Positions 19,607-29,524 are shown, counted from the first letter of the stretch. The stretch: 38,209 nucleotides of DNA from Lysobacterales bacterium (GCA_029859505.1 JAOUCZ010000012.1:1-38209), one strand, 5' to 3'. The notes: generated by a model not told the origin, from the sequence alone. Numbers and translations: made by a program.

Positions 19607-21688
19607 TTAAACCCCGGCAAAACGGGAAGCATCACCGATCCAGCGGCGGATCAGTTTTTCCGCCTGTTTGGGGTGCTGTTTCAAGAGCTTGTCAGCGACC
19701 GCAGGTATCATTTTCAGCAGACTGGCATCACGCGCGAGGTCGGCAACCCGAAACAGCAGCATTCCGGTTTGCCGGGTTCCGAGAACCTCGCCTGGGCCAC
19801 GTAATTCAAGATCCTTTTCTGCAATCTGAAAGCCATCTGAAGTTTGCCGCATAATTTCCATACGTTGTTTTGCAAGATCACCAAGTGGCCGGTTATACAT
19901 TAAGACACAACTGGATTTTGCGCTGCCGCGCCCGACCCGTCCGCGCAATTGATGGAGTTGAGCCAGCCCCAACCGTTCTGCATTTTCTATGATCATCAAC
20001 GAGGCATTTGGCACATCTACGCCAACCTCGATCACGGTCGTTGCGACCAGCAAGTGAATGCCGCCACTTTTGAATTCATCCATTATCTTTTGCTTATCAA
20101 CCGGCTTCAGACGGCCATGGATCAGGCCAATGTTGAGCCCTTTCAAGTCGTTCTGAAGGTGCCTGGCTACATCTTCGGCTGCCTGGGCCTCGATGACATC
20201 AGACTCTTCAATCAATGTACATACCCAGTAAGCCTGCTGATTACCCGCGCATGCGTTTGCAACACGCTGAATAATTTCGTCGCGGCGTTCATTGGACATG
20301 ACCACCGTTGTTACCGGTTTTCTTCCGGGGGGTAACTCATCGATAACAGAGACATCCATTCCGGCATATGCCGTCATTGCCAGAGTACGGGGTATGGGCG
20401 TCGCCGTCATAATCAACTGGTGGGCCTGCTGATCGAATTTACCCCCTTTTTCCAGCAGATCCATGCGCTGACCGACACCGAAGCGGTGTTGCTCGTCGAC
20501 GATAACCAGTCCAAGGCGGTTAAATTTAACCCCCTTTTGCATCAGGGCATGGGTTCCGATGACAAGCTCTGCATCGTTACTGATTCTTTGCAAGGCTTCG
20601 GCCCGCTTCTTACCGGTGACTTTGCCGCTTAGCCACACGGGTTTGATTCCCAACGGTTCCAGCCATGCGCTGAAGACCCGGAAATGTTGTTCCGCAAGTA
20701 ACTCGGTTGGGGCAGTGATGGCGGTCTGATACCCATTATCCACCGCTCTCAATGCTGCCAGTGCCGCGATCACGGTTTTCCCCGAGCCTACATCACCATG
20801 AACCAGTCTTAACATCGGCCTGCTTTGTTCCAGGTCGACATGAATTTCCCTGGCTACCCTCTCTTGCGCTCCGGTCAGTTTAAAAGGTAGTCGTTCTCTG
20901 AAGTCGTTTTCAGCCGGGAGACCAGGCGGCATCGAAGGCGCTTTTCGTGACCGTTGTAATCGATGCAGTTTCTGCATGCTCAGGTTGTGAGCCAGCAACT
21001 CCTCAAGGGCAAGGCGCTTCTGAGTGGGGTGGTCGCGCTGGATCAGTGCGGCAACGTCTGCTTCGGGTGGCGGGCGGTGTATATAATCCAGTGCGTCAAC
21101 CAGGGGCATCAAATTTAGTCGATCCAGCAATGAAGTGGGCAGTAGTTCTTCAAGTTCAAGCTGGTTCCGGCGCATTAATGCCAACGCCTGGTCTGTCATT
21201 TTGATCCAGTTTTTCTGCCCCAAGCCCTCGGCACTGGGGTACACAGGTGTCAAACGGTCGGCCACAGGTTCTTCGCCCCGTCCGCTGAGGCGCTGATAAG
21301 ACGGATGTATCATTTCCAGGCCCTGGTAGCCGGCCTTGACCTCGCCAAAACAACGTAACTGCGTGCCACTCGCCAGTTGTTGTTTCTGGTAAACACGAAA
21401 ATGGAAAAATCGCAGTGTAATACGTCCGGTACCGTCAAACAGTACCACCACAAGCATGGAGCGGCGACCGCGCACGATAGCGGAATGCTCAACTCTGCCC
21501 TCGATCAAGACACGTTGGCCCGGTGTGCAGCTGCCTATATCGTGGATGCGGGTACGATCTTCATAGCGAATGGGAAGGTGGAATAATAAATCCGATACCT
21601 GGCTGATCCCAAGAACCTCCAGTTTTTCCGCAAGCTTTGGCCCAACACCCTGCAGGTCAGTCAAAGCCATGGGTCTGGTGGAAGTCAA
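19607..21688 (-). CDS. recG: ATP-dependent DNA helicase RecG
   Basis: 693 aa; LTGAQERVAREI, MLRLVHGDVGSGKTVIAALAAL, VDEQHRFGVGQR, MTATPIPRTLAMTAYAGMDVSVIDELPPGRKPV. Confidence 0.98.
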   Translation of the reverse strand: MTSTRPMALTDLQGVGPKLAEKLEVLGISQVSDLLFHLPIRYEDRTRIHDIGSCTPGQRVLIEGRVEHSAIVRGRRSMLVVVLFDGTGRITLRFFHFRVYQKQQLASGTQLRCFGEVKAGYQGLEMIHPSYQRLSGRGEEPVADRLTPVYPSAEGLGQKNWIKMTDQALALMRRNQLELEELLPTSLLDRLNLMPLVDALDYIHRPPPEADVAALIQRDHPTQKRLALEELLAHNLSMQKLHRLQRSRKAPSMPPGLPAENDFRERLPFKLTGAQERVAREIHVDLEQSRPMLRLVHGDVGSGKTVIAALAALRAVDNGYQTAITAPTELLAEQHFRVFSAWLEPLGIKPVWLSGKVTGKKRAEALQRISNDAELVIGTHALMQKGVKFNRLGLVIVDEQHRFGVGQRMDLLEKGGKFDQQAHQLIMTATPIPRTLAMTAYAGMDVSVIDELPPGRKPVTTVVMSNERRDEIIQRVANACAGNQQAYWVCTLIEESDVIEAQAAEDVARHLQNDLKGLNIGLIHGRLKPVDKQKIMDEFKSGGIHLLVATTVIEVGVDVPNASLMIIENAERLGLAQLHQLRGRVGRGSAKSSCVLMYNRPLGDLAKQRMEIMRQTSDGFQIAEKDLELRGPGEVLGTRQTGMLLFRVADLARDASLLKMIPAVADKLLKQHPKQAEKLIRRWIGDASRFAGV

Positions 21689-21766
21689 TGCTGGAATTGC
21701 CGCATCCCCAGGGGGCTTCCCGGGTGTCTGTCTGATATGACCGTTGATAGGATCATGTCAGATTCA

Positions 21767-22147
21767 TCAGGCTCCCAGTATGGCATCCATTTCGACATTA
21801 ACTCCCTTTGGCAGGGCAGACACTTCGACGGCGGCACGTGCAGGATAGGGCGCGCTGAAATACTGACCCATGATGTTGTTGACCTGTGGGAAATCGCTCA
21901 TGTCGGTTAGAAATACACCCAGTTTCACAATATCATCCAGCGTTCCGCCAGCAGCGGTGCAAACGGCTGAAAGATTGTCGAATACCCGTCTGATCTGGGC
22001 TTCGATTCCACCCTCGACAACCTCCATGCTAGCGGGGTCAAGCGGAATCTGTCCGGAAATGAAGACCAGGTCCTTATGTTTGACGGCCTGTGAGTATGTG
22101 CCTATGGCCTGTGGTGCCTTATCGGTACTGATTATGTCCTTGCTCAT
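21767..22147 (-). CDS. ridA: RidA family (Rid) deaminase
   Basis: 126 aa; [34 protein letters not shown]...[23 protein letters not shown]; typically linked with spoT/recG. Confidence 0.95.
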   Translation of the reverse strand: MSKDIISTDKAPQAIGTYSQAVKHKDLVFISGQIPLDPASMEVVEGGIEAQIRRVFDNLSAVCTAAGGTLDDIVKLGVFLTDMSDFPQVNNIMGQYFSAPYPARAAVEVSALPKGVNVEMDAILGA

Positions 22148-22174
22148 TTGAAGTGCTCCCGCCTGTTCAGTTCT

Positions 22175-24310
22175 TCAGGCATTAATTCGGCTGACACGGG
22201 TCACATTGCGGTTACGTCTTAACCGTCGCATGACGTGTGCCATATGATCACGATCTCTTACACTAATGATAAACAGCAACTTGGCGATTTCCCGGTTTGA
22301 CTCGGGTTGCTCGATCAGCTCAATATTACTGCCGGCTTCGCCAATGCTGGTTGATATGTTGGCCAGAACACCGGGGACGTTTTTGGCCAGTATGTGTAGG
22401 GCGACTTCGAACATTCCACGCCGGATAGGTGCCCAGGTCACATCTATGCAGTGATCCGGGTGTTTACGAAACTCCCTTACATTCCGGCAGTTTACACGGT
22501 GAACGACCACTCCCTTACCGGCAGACAGGTAACCCATGATGTTATCACCGGGTACTGGACGGCAACAGGCGGCGAACGTCACTGCACTGCCTTCTGACCC
22601 GGCAATAGAAAGTGCTTCGGTCTGTTCATCGGAGCCGAGTGTGTTACTCACCTCAGGCGCAAGCTTAGCGGCCACTACGCTTGATAGCAGGTTGCCCAGT
22701 GACAGTTCTGTCAACAGGTCTTCCTGGCGCTTAAAGTTATTGTCTTTCAGATACTGGTTCATACGTTTTGCAGGTACCGCATCAAGGTCGGAACCGCGGC
22801 TATTAAGAGCTGTTTCCAGCAAGCGCAGGCCAAGAGCCACTGTATCCGCCTGCTCAAGACTCTTGATGTAATAACGTATGGCCGTTCTTGCTCTTGCGGT
22901 ATTTACAAATTCGAGCCACTCGGGAATGGGATGGGCGTTGTCATCGGTAATCACCTTGACGGTCTGCCCGTTTTCCAGTCGGGTCGACAATGGGACTTCA
23001 ACTTTGTCCACCAATATGCTGCGTGTTTTGTTACCGACACCTGTATGGATGGCATATGCGAAGTCAAGGGCCGTTGCGCTTCTTCGCAGGTCAATAATCT
23101 TCCCTTTGGGTGTAAATACGAAAATCTGGTCTGGAAACAGATCTGATTTTGCGCCGTCCAGAAACTCCATTGAATCGTTGCTGTGACGTTGTACTTCAAC
23201 CAGTTGCATCAACCATTCACGCGCCCGCACCTGGGCTGATCCAGAGGACGTTTCACCGCTCTTGTAGCGCCAGTGAGCGGCCGCACCCTGTTCGGCCAGA
23301 ACATCCATCTCGCCGGTGCGGACCTGGATTTCAACGGGAAGGTTAAATGGGCTGTTAAGTGTTGTGTGCAAAGACTGGTAACCGTTGGCCTTTGGCAGGG
23401 CAATATGATCTTTAAATCTTCCGGGTTTGGGGCGGTAAAGTCCGTGAACTGCGCCGAGGGCAAGATAACAATGCGGTTCAGAATGCGTGATGATACGAAA
23501 CCCATACACATCATTAACTTCAGAAAAGGAGAGATCTTTGGCAAGCATTTTCCGGTAAATGCTATAGGGTGTCTTCTCCCTGCCCTTGATATCACAGGGA
23601 ATGCCTGCCTCGTTCATTTTTCTTTTCAACGCCTTATGGATATCCGCGATGATCTCTTTACGGTCACCTGTAACGGTGCTGATGTGCTCGGCAATGGTGC
23701 GATGCCGCCAGGGGTAGAGGTTGGCGAAACCCAGGTCCTGCAACTCTGACTTGATGCTGTTCATGCCGAGGCGGTCGGCGATGGGAGCATATATATCCAG
23801 CGTTTCGCGTGCGATTCTGCGACGCGATTGCGGGTTCATTGAGCCCAGCGTACGCATATTGTGCATTCTGTCTGCCAGCTTGATAAAGATGACTCTCAAG
23901 TCCCGCGACATCGCCAGCATCAGCTTGCGGAAGCTCTCCGCATCAGCTTCGTGCCGGGTTCGGAACTTCATTTTATCGAGCTTGGTCACCCCTTCCACGA
24001 GATCAGCAATCTCTTCACCAAATCGGGATTCGATTTCCTGCCGGGTTAGCGGGGTGTCTTCGATGGTGTCGTGCAGGATGGCTGCAGCCACACTGCCGTA
24101 ATCCATGCGCATATTGGCGAGGATGCGGGCTACGGCGACCGGGTGAAATATATAGGGCTCGCCGGTTTTACGGGTCTGGCCCTCGTGCGCACTGGCGCCA
24201 ACTTCAAATGCACGGAGAATAATGGCGACCTTTTCCGGTTCAAGGTAGGTATTGAGAAGGTCCCTTAGATCAAGAACCGGCTCCGGTAAACCTGTCATGG
24301 TCGCCAGCAT
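22175..24310 (-). CDS. spoT: Bifunctional (p)ppGpp synthetase/hydrolase SpoT
   Basis: 711 aa; HD hydrolase (HEGQTRKTGEPYIFHPVAVARIL...ILHDTIEDT), synthetase (YSIYRKML...DVYGFRII), TGS and ACT domains; next to rpoZ. Confidence 0.97.
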   Translation of the reverse strand: MLATMTGLPEPVLDLRDLLNTYLEPEKVAIILRAFEVGASAHEGQTRKTGEPYIFHPVAVARILANMRMDYGSVAAAILHDTIEDTPLTRQEIESRFGEEIADLVEGVTKLDKMKFRTRHEADAESFRKLMLAMSRDLRVIFIKLADRMHNMRTLGSMNPQSRRRIARETLDIYAPIADRLGMNSIKSELQDLGFANLYPWRHRTIAEHISTVTGDRKEIIADIHKALKRKMNEAGIPCDIKGREKTPYSIYRKMLAKDLSFSEVNDVYGFRIITHSEPHCYLALGAVHGLYRPKPGRFKDHIALPKANGYQSLHTTLNSPFNLPVEIQVRTGEMDVLAEQGAAAHWRYKSGETSSGSAQVRAREWLMQLVEVQRHSNDSMEFLDGAKSDLFPDQIFVFTPKGKIIDLRRSATALDFAYAIHTGVGNKTRSILVDKVEVPLSTRLENGQTVKVITDDNAHPIPEWLEFVNTARARTAIRYYIKSLEQADTVALGLRLLETALNSRGSDLDAVPAKRMNQYLKDNNFKRQEDLLTELSLGNLLSSVVAAKLAPEVSNTLGSDEQTEALSIAGSEGSAVTFAACCRPVPGDNIMGYLSAGKGVVVHRVNCRNVREFRKHPDHCIDVTWAPIRRGMFEVALHILAKNVPGVLANISTSIGEAGSNIELIEQPESNREIAKLLFIISVRDRDHMAHVMRRLRRNRNVTRVSRINA

Positions 24311-24323
24311 GCAAAAAACTCCG

Positions 24324-24587
24324 TCAGGGCGCTAGATCGTCCTCCATCGGACTCATCTCAAACTCCTCAGCAGCTTCGATCTTGGCCTGAAGAACATCCA
24401 CGCCTTCAGCATCGATAAGGCCTTCCGCGATTTCGCGCAAAGCAATTACAGTGGGTTTGTCGTTTTCTTCCTGGACCAAAGGTTCGGCACCATGGCCAAT
24501 CTGTCGTGCGCGTTTTGTTGCGGTCAAAACCAGTTCAAAACGGTTATCGATGTTCTTAAGGCAGTCTTCTACGGTAATTCGTGCCAT
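24324..24587 (-). CDS. rpoZ: DNA-directed RNA polymerase omega subunit
   Basis: 87 aa; [30 protein letters not shown]. Confidence 0.97.
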   Translation of the reverse strand: MARITVEDCLKNIDNRFELVLTATKRARQIGHGAEPLVQEENDKPTVIALREIAEGLIDAEGVDVLQAKIEAAEEFEMSPMEDDLAP

Positions 24588-24625
24588 TTTAAATCCTGTG
24601 TATGTGTTAGACGGAACCGTGAATT

Positions 24626-25261
24626 TTATCTCCTTCCGAGCTGTTGTGCCAGAAGTAGGTGTTTTTTATTTACTTTATGTGGTTTCTGATTGCGATAATC
24701 ATTGATGATTGAGCGCAGTTCTTCAAGCGCTGTGTCAAAGTTGTCATTGACAACCAGGTGATCGAATTCGGCCCAATGAGATATTTCGGACTGCGCGTCT
24801 CTCATCCTGCGTTGTATTACTTCTTCACTATCCTGTCGGCGAGCGGTCAACCTTTCCCGTAAGACTTCAAGGGAAGGGGGAATGATAAAAATCAGGCAGC
24901 ACTCCGGAAACGTATTTCGTACCTGGCGAGCGCCTTGCCAATCGATTTCAAGTATGACATCGCGATCCTGCTCGAGTTGTAATGCGACCGAGTTGCGGTT
25001 GGTTCCATAGTGGAAATCAAATACCCGGGCGTATTCCATAAAGTCGCCATCATTGACCATTTGGTCATATTCCGCTTCGGACACAAAATAGTAATGCTGA
25101 CCGTCAATCTCGCCCGGTCTTGCGGCACGGGTGGTATGGGAGATGGACAGTACCAATCGCGGATCTTGCTTCAACAGCGCGTTCACCAGGCTGGTTTTTC
25201 CGCCTCCGGAAGGTGCAGCAATAATAAAAAGGCTGCCTCTGTGGGCGTTGCTATTCGACAT
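24626..25261 (-). CDS. gmk: Guanylate kinase
   Basis: [51 protein letters not shown]. The preferred start MSNSNAHRG at 25261 overlaps the yicC stop (25251-25253); the ORF track extends to 25276. Confidence 0.95.
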   Translation of the reverse strand: MSNSNAHRGSLFIIAAPSGGGKTSLVNALLKQDPRLVLSISHTTRAARPGEIDGQHYYFVSEAEYDQMVNDGDFMEYARVFDFHYGTNRNSVALQLEQDRDVILEIDWQGARQVRNTFPECCLIFIIPPSLEVLRERLTARRQDSEEVIQRRMRDAQSEISHWAEFDHLVVNDNFDTALEELRSIINDYRNQKPHKVNKKHLLLAQQLGRR

Positions 25262-26120
25262 TCTGTACCTGCTCACGCATTTGTTCTATCAGAACTTTCA
25301 GATCCACGGCGGCTTGCGTGGTACGTTGATCGATCGACTTTGAGCTGAGTGTGTTTGATTCGCGGTTGAACTCCTGCATCAGGAAATCCAGCCTGCGGCC
25401 AACCGGTTCTTCCAGTTCCAGCACCCGGTAAACCTCTTCAACATGTGCATCCAGCCGGTCCAACTCCTCGTCTACATCAATTTTCTGACTTAGGATAACG
25501 ACTTCCTGTTCAACCCTGCCCGGATCAAGCGGCTGTTTCAGGTCAGCTACACGCTCCAGCATTTTTTGTTTCAGCGCAGTGCGTATTTCCGGCAGCCAAC
25601 GTCTTACATTGCCCGTTAGTTCCGCAACTCCCGTCAGTCGTTCACGGATGGCGTTGGCCATTTGTTCGCCTTCGCGTCCCCGCCCCGCCTGTAGTTCCCT
25701 GGCCGCTTCGACCAGCAAATCCATTGCTGCTTTGTGCAAGGGTGCAGGATCAGGTCGTTTTTCCTCAATCAAGCCGGGCCATTTAATCATCTGGCTGATA
25801 TTCACCTGTTGCTCAATACCTGCCAGCCGGGCAACTTCAGCTTGTACTGCAAGAAGCTCCTTTGCCAATCCCTGGTTCAGTTCCAGTCCACTGCTGCTGG
25901 CACCTGGTTCCGTATTGAAACGCAAAGTGGCTTCGATTTTCCCGCGACTCAAATACTGTCCAAGGCAGGTTCTGATATCAGATTCCAGCGGGCGAAATTC
26001 TTCCGGCAGGCGTAAGCCAAAATCAAGGTAGCGGTGATTAACAGAGCGCATTTCCCAGCTCAGGCGACCAAAATCATATTGGTGCTCAACGCGGGCGAAA
26101 CCAGTCATACTTCGAATCAT
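25251..26120 (-). CDS. yicC: YicC family endoribonuclease-like protein
   Basis: MIRSMTGFARVEHQYDFGRLSWEMRSVNHRYLDFGLRLPEE...EVVILSQKIDVDEELDRLDAHVEE...GRRLDFLMQEFNRESNTLSSKS; the ORF track starts 12 nt upstream at 26132. Confidence 0.95.
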   Translation of the reverse strand: MIRSMTGFARVEHQYDFGRLSWEMRSVNHRYLDFGLRLPEEFRPLESDIRTCLGQYLSRGKIEATLRFNTEPGASSSGLELNQGLAKELLAVQAEVARLAGIEQQVNISQMIKWPGLIEEKRPDPAPLHKAAMDLLVEAARELQAGRGREGEQMANAIRERLTGVAELTGNVRRWLPEIRTALKQKMLERVADLKQPLDPGRVEQEVVILSQKIDVDEELDRLDAHVEEVYRVLELEEPVGRRLDFLMQEFNRESNTLSSKSIDQRTTQAAVDLKVLIEQMREQVQNVE

Positions 26121-26245
26121 TTCTTTTTCCACTTTGCAGACAGTGGCACAATGTTAACGGTTAGCCTGCGGGGAGGCTATCTGAGAATAGAAACCTTTGT
26201 TAATTAACCCCGTATTCTTTTGAACCAGATAAACAGGACCAGCCA

Positions 26246-26962
26246 ATGAGACCCAGTGGTAGACAGATAGACGAGTTACGCCCTGTCAGTATTTTACGCA
26301 ACTACACCTGTCACGCTGAAGGATCGGTGCTGATTGCCTGCGGCAATACCAGGGTTTTGTGTACCGCCTCAGTTGAAAGTAAGGTCCCTCCTTTTCTGAG
26401 GGGTAGTGGTGAAGGCTGGGTCACAGCGGAGTACGGTATGTTGCCGAGGTCTACAGGTTCAAGGATGCGCCGTGAGGCATCTTCCGGTAAGCAGGGCGGA
26501 CGGACTATGGAGATCCAAAGACTTATTGGCAGGTCTTTGCGGGCGGTAGTCGATCGTGGCGCCCTCGGCGAACATACGATTACCCTGGATTGCGATGTAT
26601 TACAGGCAGACGGTGGAACCCGGACAGCAGCCATTACCGGTGCCTATGTGTCGCTGGTTGATGCCTGCAGATGGCTACTCTCCAAAAATAAAATTAAAAA
26701 AGACCCCATACATGGCCAAGTAGCCGCTGTTTCAGTCGGAATATTCAATAATACCCCGGTACTTGACCTCGACTATCCGGAGGATTCACGCGCAGAAACT
26801 GATATGAATGTTGTGATGAATGACGGTGGCGGATTTATTGAATTACAGGGTACAGCAGAGGGTCATGCATTCCGCAGAGAAGAATTGGATCAACTGCTGG
26901 ATCTGGCAGATAAAGGGATCAGATCGCTCATGGAAGCGCAGTCTGCAGCATTGTCAGACTGA
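26246..26962 (+). CDS. rph: Ribonuclease PH
   Basis: 238 aa; [44 protein letters not shown]...[22 protein letters not shown]. Confidence 0.98.
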   Translation: MRPSGRQIDELRPVSILRNYTCHAEGSVLIACGNTRVLCTASVESKVPPFLRGSGEGWVTAEYGMLPRSTGSRMRREASSGKQGGRTMEIQRLIGRSLRAVVDRGALGEHTITLDCDVLQADGGTRTAAITGAYVSLVDACRWLLSKNKIKKDPIHGQVAAVSVGIFNNTPVLDLDYPEDSRAETDMNVVMNDGGGFIELQGTAEGHAFRREELDQLLDLADKGIRSLMEAQSAALSD

Positions 26963-26982
26963 TTATCAGGCCTGCACACATC

Positions 26983-27603
26983 ATGAACCGGGAATACGTT
27001 CTGGCCAGTGGCAACAAGGGCAAGTTGCGCGAAATTATGGCCATGCTCGACCCTCTGGGCTTTGTCGTTCGCCCGCAAAGTGACTGGCAGGTACCGGAGG
27101 CAGCAGAAACAGCCAGCACGTTTATCGAGAACTCACTGATCAAGGCTCGCCAGGCCACCGGACATACCGGATTGCCCTGCATTGCCGATGACTCCGGACT
27201 GGTGGTGCCAGCGCTCAATGGTGAGCCGGGTATATATTCTGCCCGTTATGCCGGGAGCGACGCGAATGATGAGGCCAATAATCGTAAACTCCTTTCTGAA
27301 CTTTCCGGCAAACAAGGTGCGGCGCGTGATGCTTATTTTTTTTGCGCCATGGTCCTTGTGCAATCGGTTGATGACCCTGCACCATTATTGGCGACCGGGC
27401 AATGGCATGGACGCATTCTGTTGACAGCACAAGGTGATGGCGGTTTTGGTTATGACCCCCTGTTTGGTATCAGCGGTAGTATGGATGATGGTAGCTGGCA
27501 GTCTGCAGCTGAACTGCTTCCAGAAGAGAAAAGCCAAGTCAGTCATCGTGGACAGGCACTAAGGGAACTGGTGAGACAGTTAAGTGTATTGTCAACCCTA
27601 TAA
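26983..27603 (+). CDS. rdgB: XTP/dITP diphosphatase (RdgB/HAM1)
   Basis: 206 aa; YVLASGNKGKLREIMAML...TFIENSLIKARQATGHTGLPCIADDSGLVVPALNGEPGIYSARYAG...GDGGFGYDPLF. Confidence 0.98.
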   Translation: MNREYVLASGNKGKLREIMAMLDPLGFVVRPQSDWQVPEAAETASTFIENSLIKARQATGHTGLPCIADDSGLVVPALNGEPGIYSARYAGSDANDEANNRKLLSELSGKQGAARDAYFFCAMVLVQSVDDPAPLLATGQWHGRILLTAQGDGGFGYDPLFGISGSMDDGSWQSAAELLPEEKSQVSHRGQALRELVRQLSVLSTL

Positions 27604-27870
27604 GGTAGAATCAGTGGTTACCAGAATGTTCAGCACAAGGCATGCTCGCGCAGGCATAGTGGTTCTACGTCAAGCGAATGTACCAAGAGTAGGCACCTCC
27701 AGGTGACGCCGTGATGGACATTCTGGTAACCACCCGTAGGGCGAGCACACAAGCTGTCATCTGCTGCGTTAACGTTTCTCGATATAGAACCACTATGTCT
27801 TCAAACCGCTGCCTTGCAGCTAACAGCTTGTGAACTCGCTGATCCTGCCTTATAGGGCTGACATTACACT
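27583..27870. repeat. ~288-bp intergenic element with 32-bp imperfect terminal inverted repeats and internal nested inverted repeats (MITE-like or structured element)
   Basis: Left arm 27583-27614 agtgtattgtcaaccctataaggtagaatcag versus reverse complement of 27839-27870 agtgtaatgtcagccctataaggcaggatcag (28/32). Internal inverted repeats: 27614-27629/27718-27733 (16/16), 27655-27667/27785-27797 (13/13), 27741-27763/27817-27839 (19/23). Confidence 0.8.
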
Positions 27871-27881
27871 AGGTGAGAGGA

Positions 27882-29039
27882 ATGACCGGATTATTACGTA
27901 ACCCGCCTTTAAGCCTGTATGTTCATATGCCATGGTGTGTAAGCAAGTGCCCCTATTGTGATTTTAATTCACACACCAAACCGGATGAGTTCCCTGCAGA
28001 TGACTATATCCGGGCCCTGGTAGCAGACCTCGAACAGGACCTTCCGCTGGTCTGGGGGCGTCCGGTGCAGAGCATTTACTTTGGAGGCGGTACACCAAGC
28101 CTGTTTTCAGCTGATCTGATCGCAGATTTTCTTTCAGCAGCGAGAGCACGGCTGGATGTAAGACCCGATGTGGAAATCACGCTGGAAGCCAATCCCGGGA
28201 CGATTGAGCATGATAGTTTTAGCGCCTATGCCCAGGCCGGCATCAACCGTGTTTCCCTGGGTGTACAAAGTTTTGACGACAAACTGCTTAAGTCCATCGG
28301 ACGTATTCATGGCCGGGGTGAAATAGAGCAAAGTTTAAAATCTTTGAGTTCAGCTGGAATCACCAATTTCAATATCGACCTGATGTTTGCACTTCCCGGC
28401 CAGAGTCCTGATCAATCGAGGCACGATATTGAATTGGCGATCAACGCCGGGCCGTCCCATATCTCCTTTTACCAGTTAACCATTGAACCCAATACGGCGT
28501 TTGCAGCTCAACCACCCGTGTTGCCTGTCGATGATATGGCCTGGGATATGCAACAAAGCGGTTTAGACCTTCTTGAAGCCAATGCGTATGGACAATATGA
28601 GGTATCCGCATTTGCGCAATCTGAAAAGCAAAGCCGTCATAATGTGAACTATTGGCGGTATGGTGATTTTCTGGCTATTGGTGCCGGGGCACATGGAAAA
28701 ATTACAACAGCGGCTGATGGAAGGGTGCAACGCTACGCCAAGCACCGGCACCCCAGGCGCTATTTGCAGGGCTTGCAAAATGGGGACTGGCGGGCGGAAA
28801 CGCGTGTGTTGAGCGACGAGGAGCTTGTTTTCGAGTTTTTTCTCAATCAATTGAGGCTCAAACAAGGGGTCACTATCGATGACTTCAGCTTGCGCACCGG
28901 TCTGCCTTGGAGTGTGGTTGAATCACGTGTAAACACAGCCCTTGAAAAAGGCTTGCTGGAGGTTCGTGACAAGCGTGTCTGCCCTACAGACCTGGGGTGG
29001 AGGTTTGTGAATGATACCCAGCAGATATTTTTGCCCTAA
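27882..29039 (+). CDS. hemW: Radical SAM heme chaperone HemW (coproporphyrinogen III oxidase-like)
   Basis: PPLSLYVHMPWCVSKCPYCDFNSHT (radical SAM CxxxCxxC), SIYFGGGTPSL, LGVQSFDDKLLKSIGRIHGRGE. ATG 27882 is preceded by a gagagg RBS-like sequence; the ORF track begins at GTG 27873. Confidence 0.95.
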   Translation: MTGLLRNPPLSLYVHMPWCVSKCPYCDFNSHTKPDEFPADDYIRALVADLEQDLPLVWGRPVQSIYFGGGTPSLFSADLIADFLSAARARLDVRPDVEITLEANPGTIEHDSFSAYAQAGINRVSLGVQSFDDKLLKSIGRIHGRGEIEQSLKSLSSAGITNFNIDLMFALPGQSPDQSRHDIELAINAGPSHISFYQLTIEPNTAFAAQPPVLPVDDMAWDMQQSGLDLLEANAYGQYEVSAFAQSEKQSRHNVNYWRYGDFLAIGAGAHGKITTAADGRVQRYAKHRHPRRYLQGLQNGDWRAETRVLSDEELVFEFFLNQLRLKQGVTIDDFSLRTGLPWSVVESRVNTALEKGLLEVRDKRVCPTDLGWRFVNDTQQIFLP

Positions 29040-29111
29040 GATGTCTTGCATTGCTTGGTGTGGGTCGTTAAACTAGCCGGCTCTTTAGCCTATTGAATAC
29101 CGGAAATTGTC

Positions 29112-29354
29112 ATGAAAGCTGACACGCATCCAGATTATCGTGAAGTGGTTTTTCAAGATCTATCATCAGATTTTGCATTCCTGACACGATCTACTGTAAC
29201 AAGTAAAGAAACCATAAAATGGGAAGATGGTAATGAGTACCCACTGATCAAAGTGGAAGTCTCCAGCGCATCTCACCCTTTTTATACCGGCAAGCACAAG
29301 CTGATGGATACCGGTGGTCGCGTAGACCGTTTTAAACGCCGTTACCAGAAGTAG
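29112..29354 (+). CDS. rpmE2: Type B 50S ribosomal protein L31
   Basis: 80 aa; [29 protein letters not shown]...[28 protein letters not shown]; lacks zinc-binding cysteines. Confidence 0.96.
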   Translation: MKADTHPDYREVVFQDLSSDFAFLTRSTVTSKETIKWEDGNEYPLIKVEVSSASHPFYTGKHKLMDTGGRVDRFKRRYQK

Positions 29355-29374
29355 CTCCGACAGATAAAAACACG

Positions 29375-29407
29375 GCCCGGTATGGCTTTGTCCATTCCGG
29401 GCTTTTT
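29375..29407 (+). terminator. Rho-independent terminator after rpmE2
   Basis: GCCCGGTATGG-ctttgt-CCATTCCGGGC hairpin (10/11 paired) followed by TTTTT. Confidence 0.88.
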
Positions 29408-29524
29408 GTTGTGCGCGTGAAGGGAAAAAATTTGCAAATTGTGAGATACTCGCAGGCCAATATATGTTGAAGAATCTAATTGATTCTCAGTCGTAATACC
29501 CGATAAAGCATAAGGAGTGTTCCA

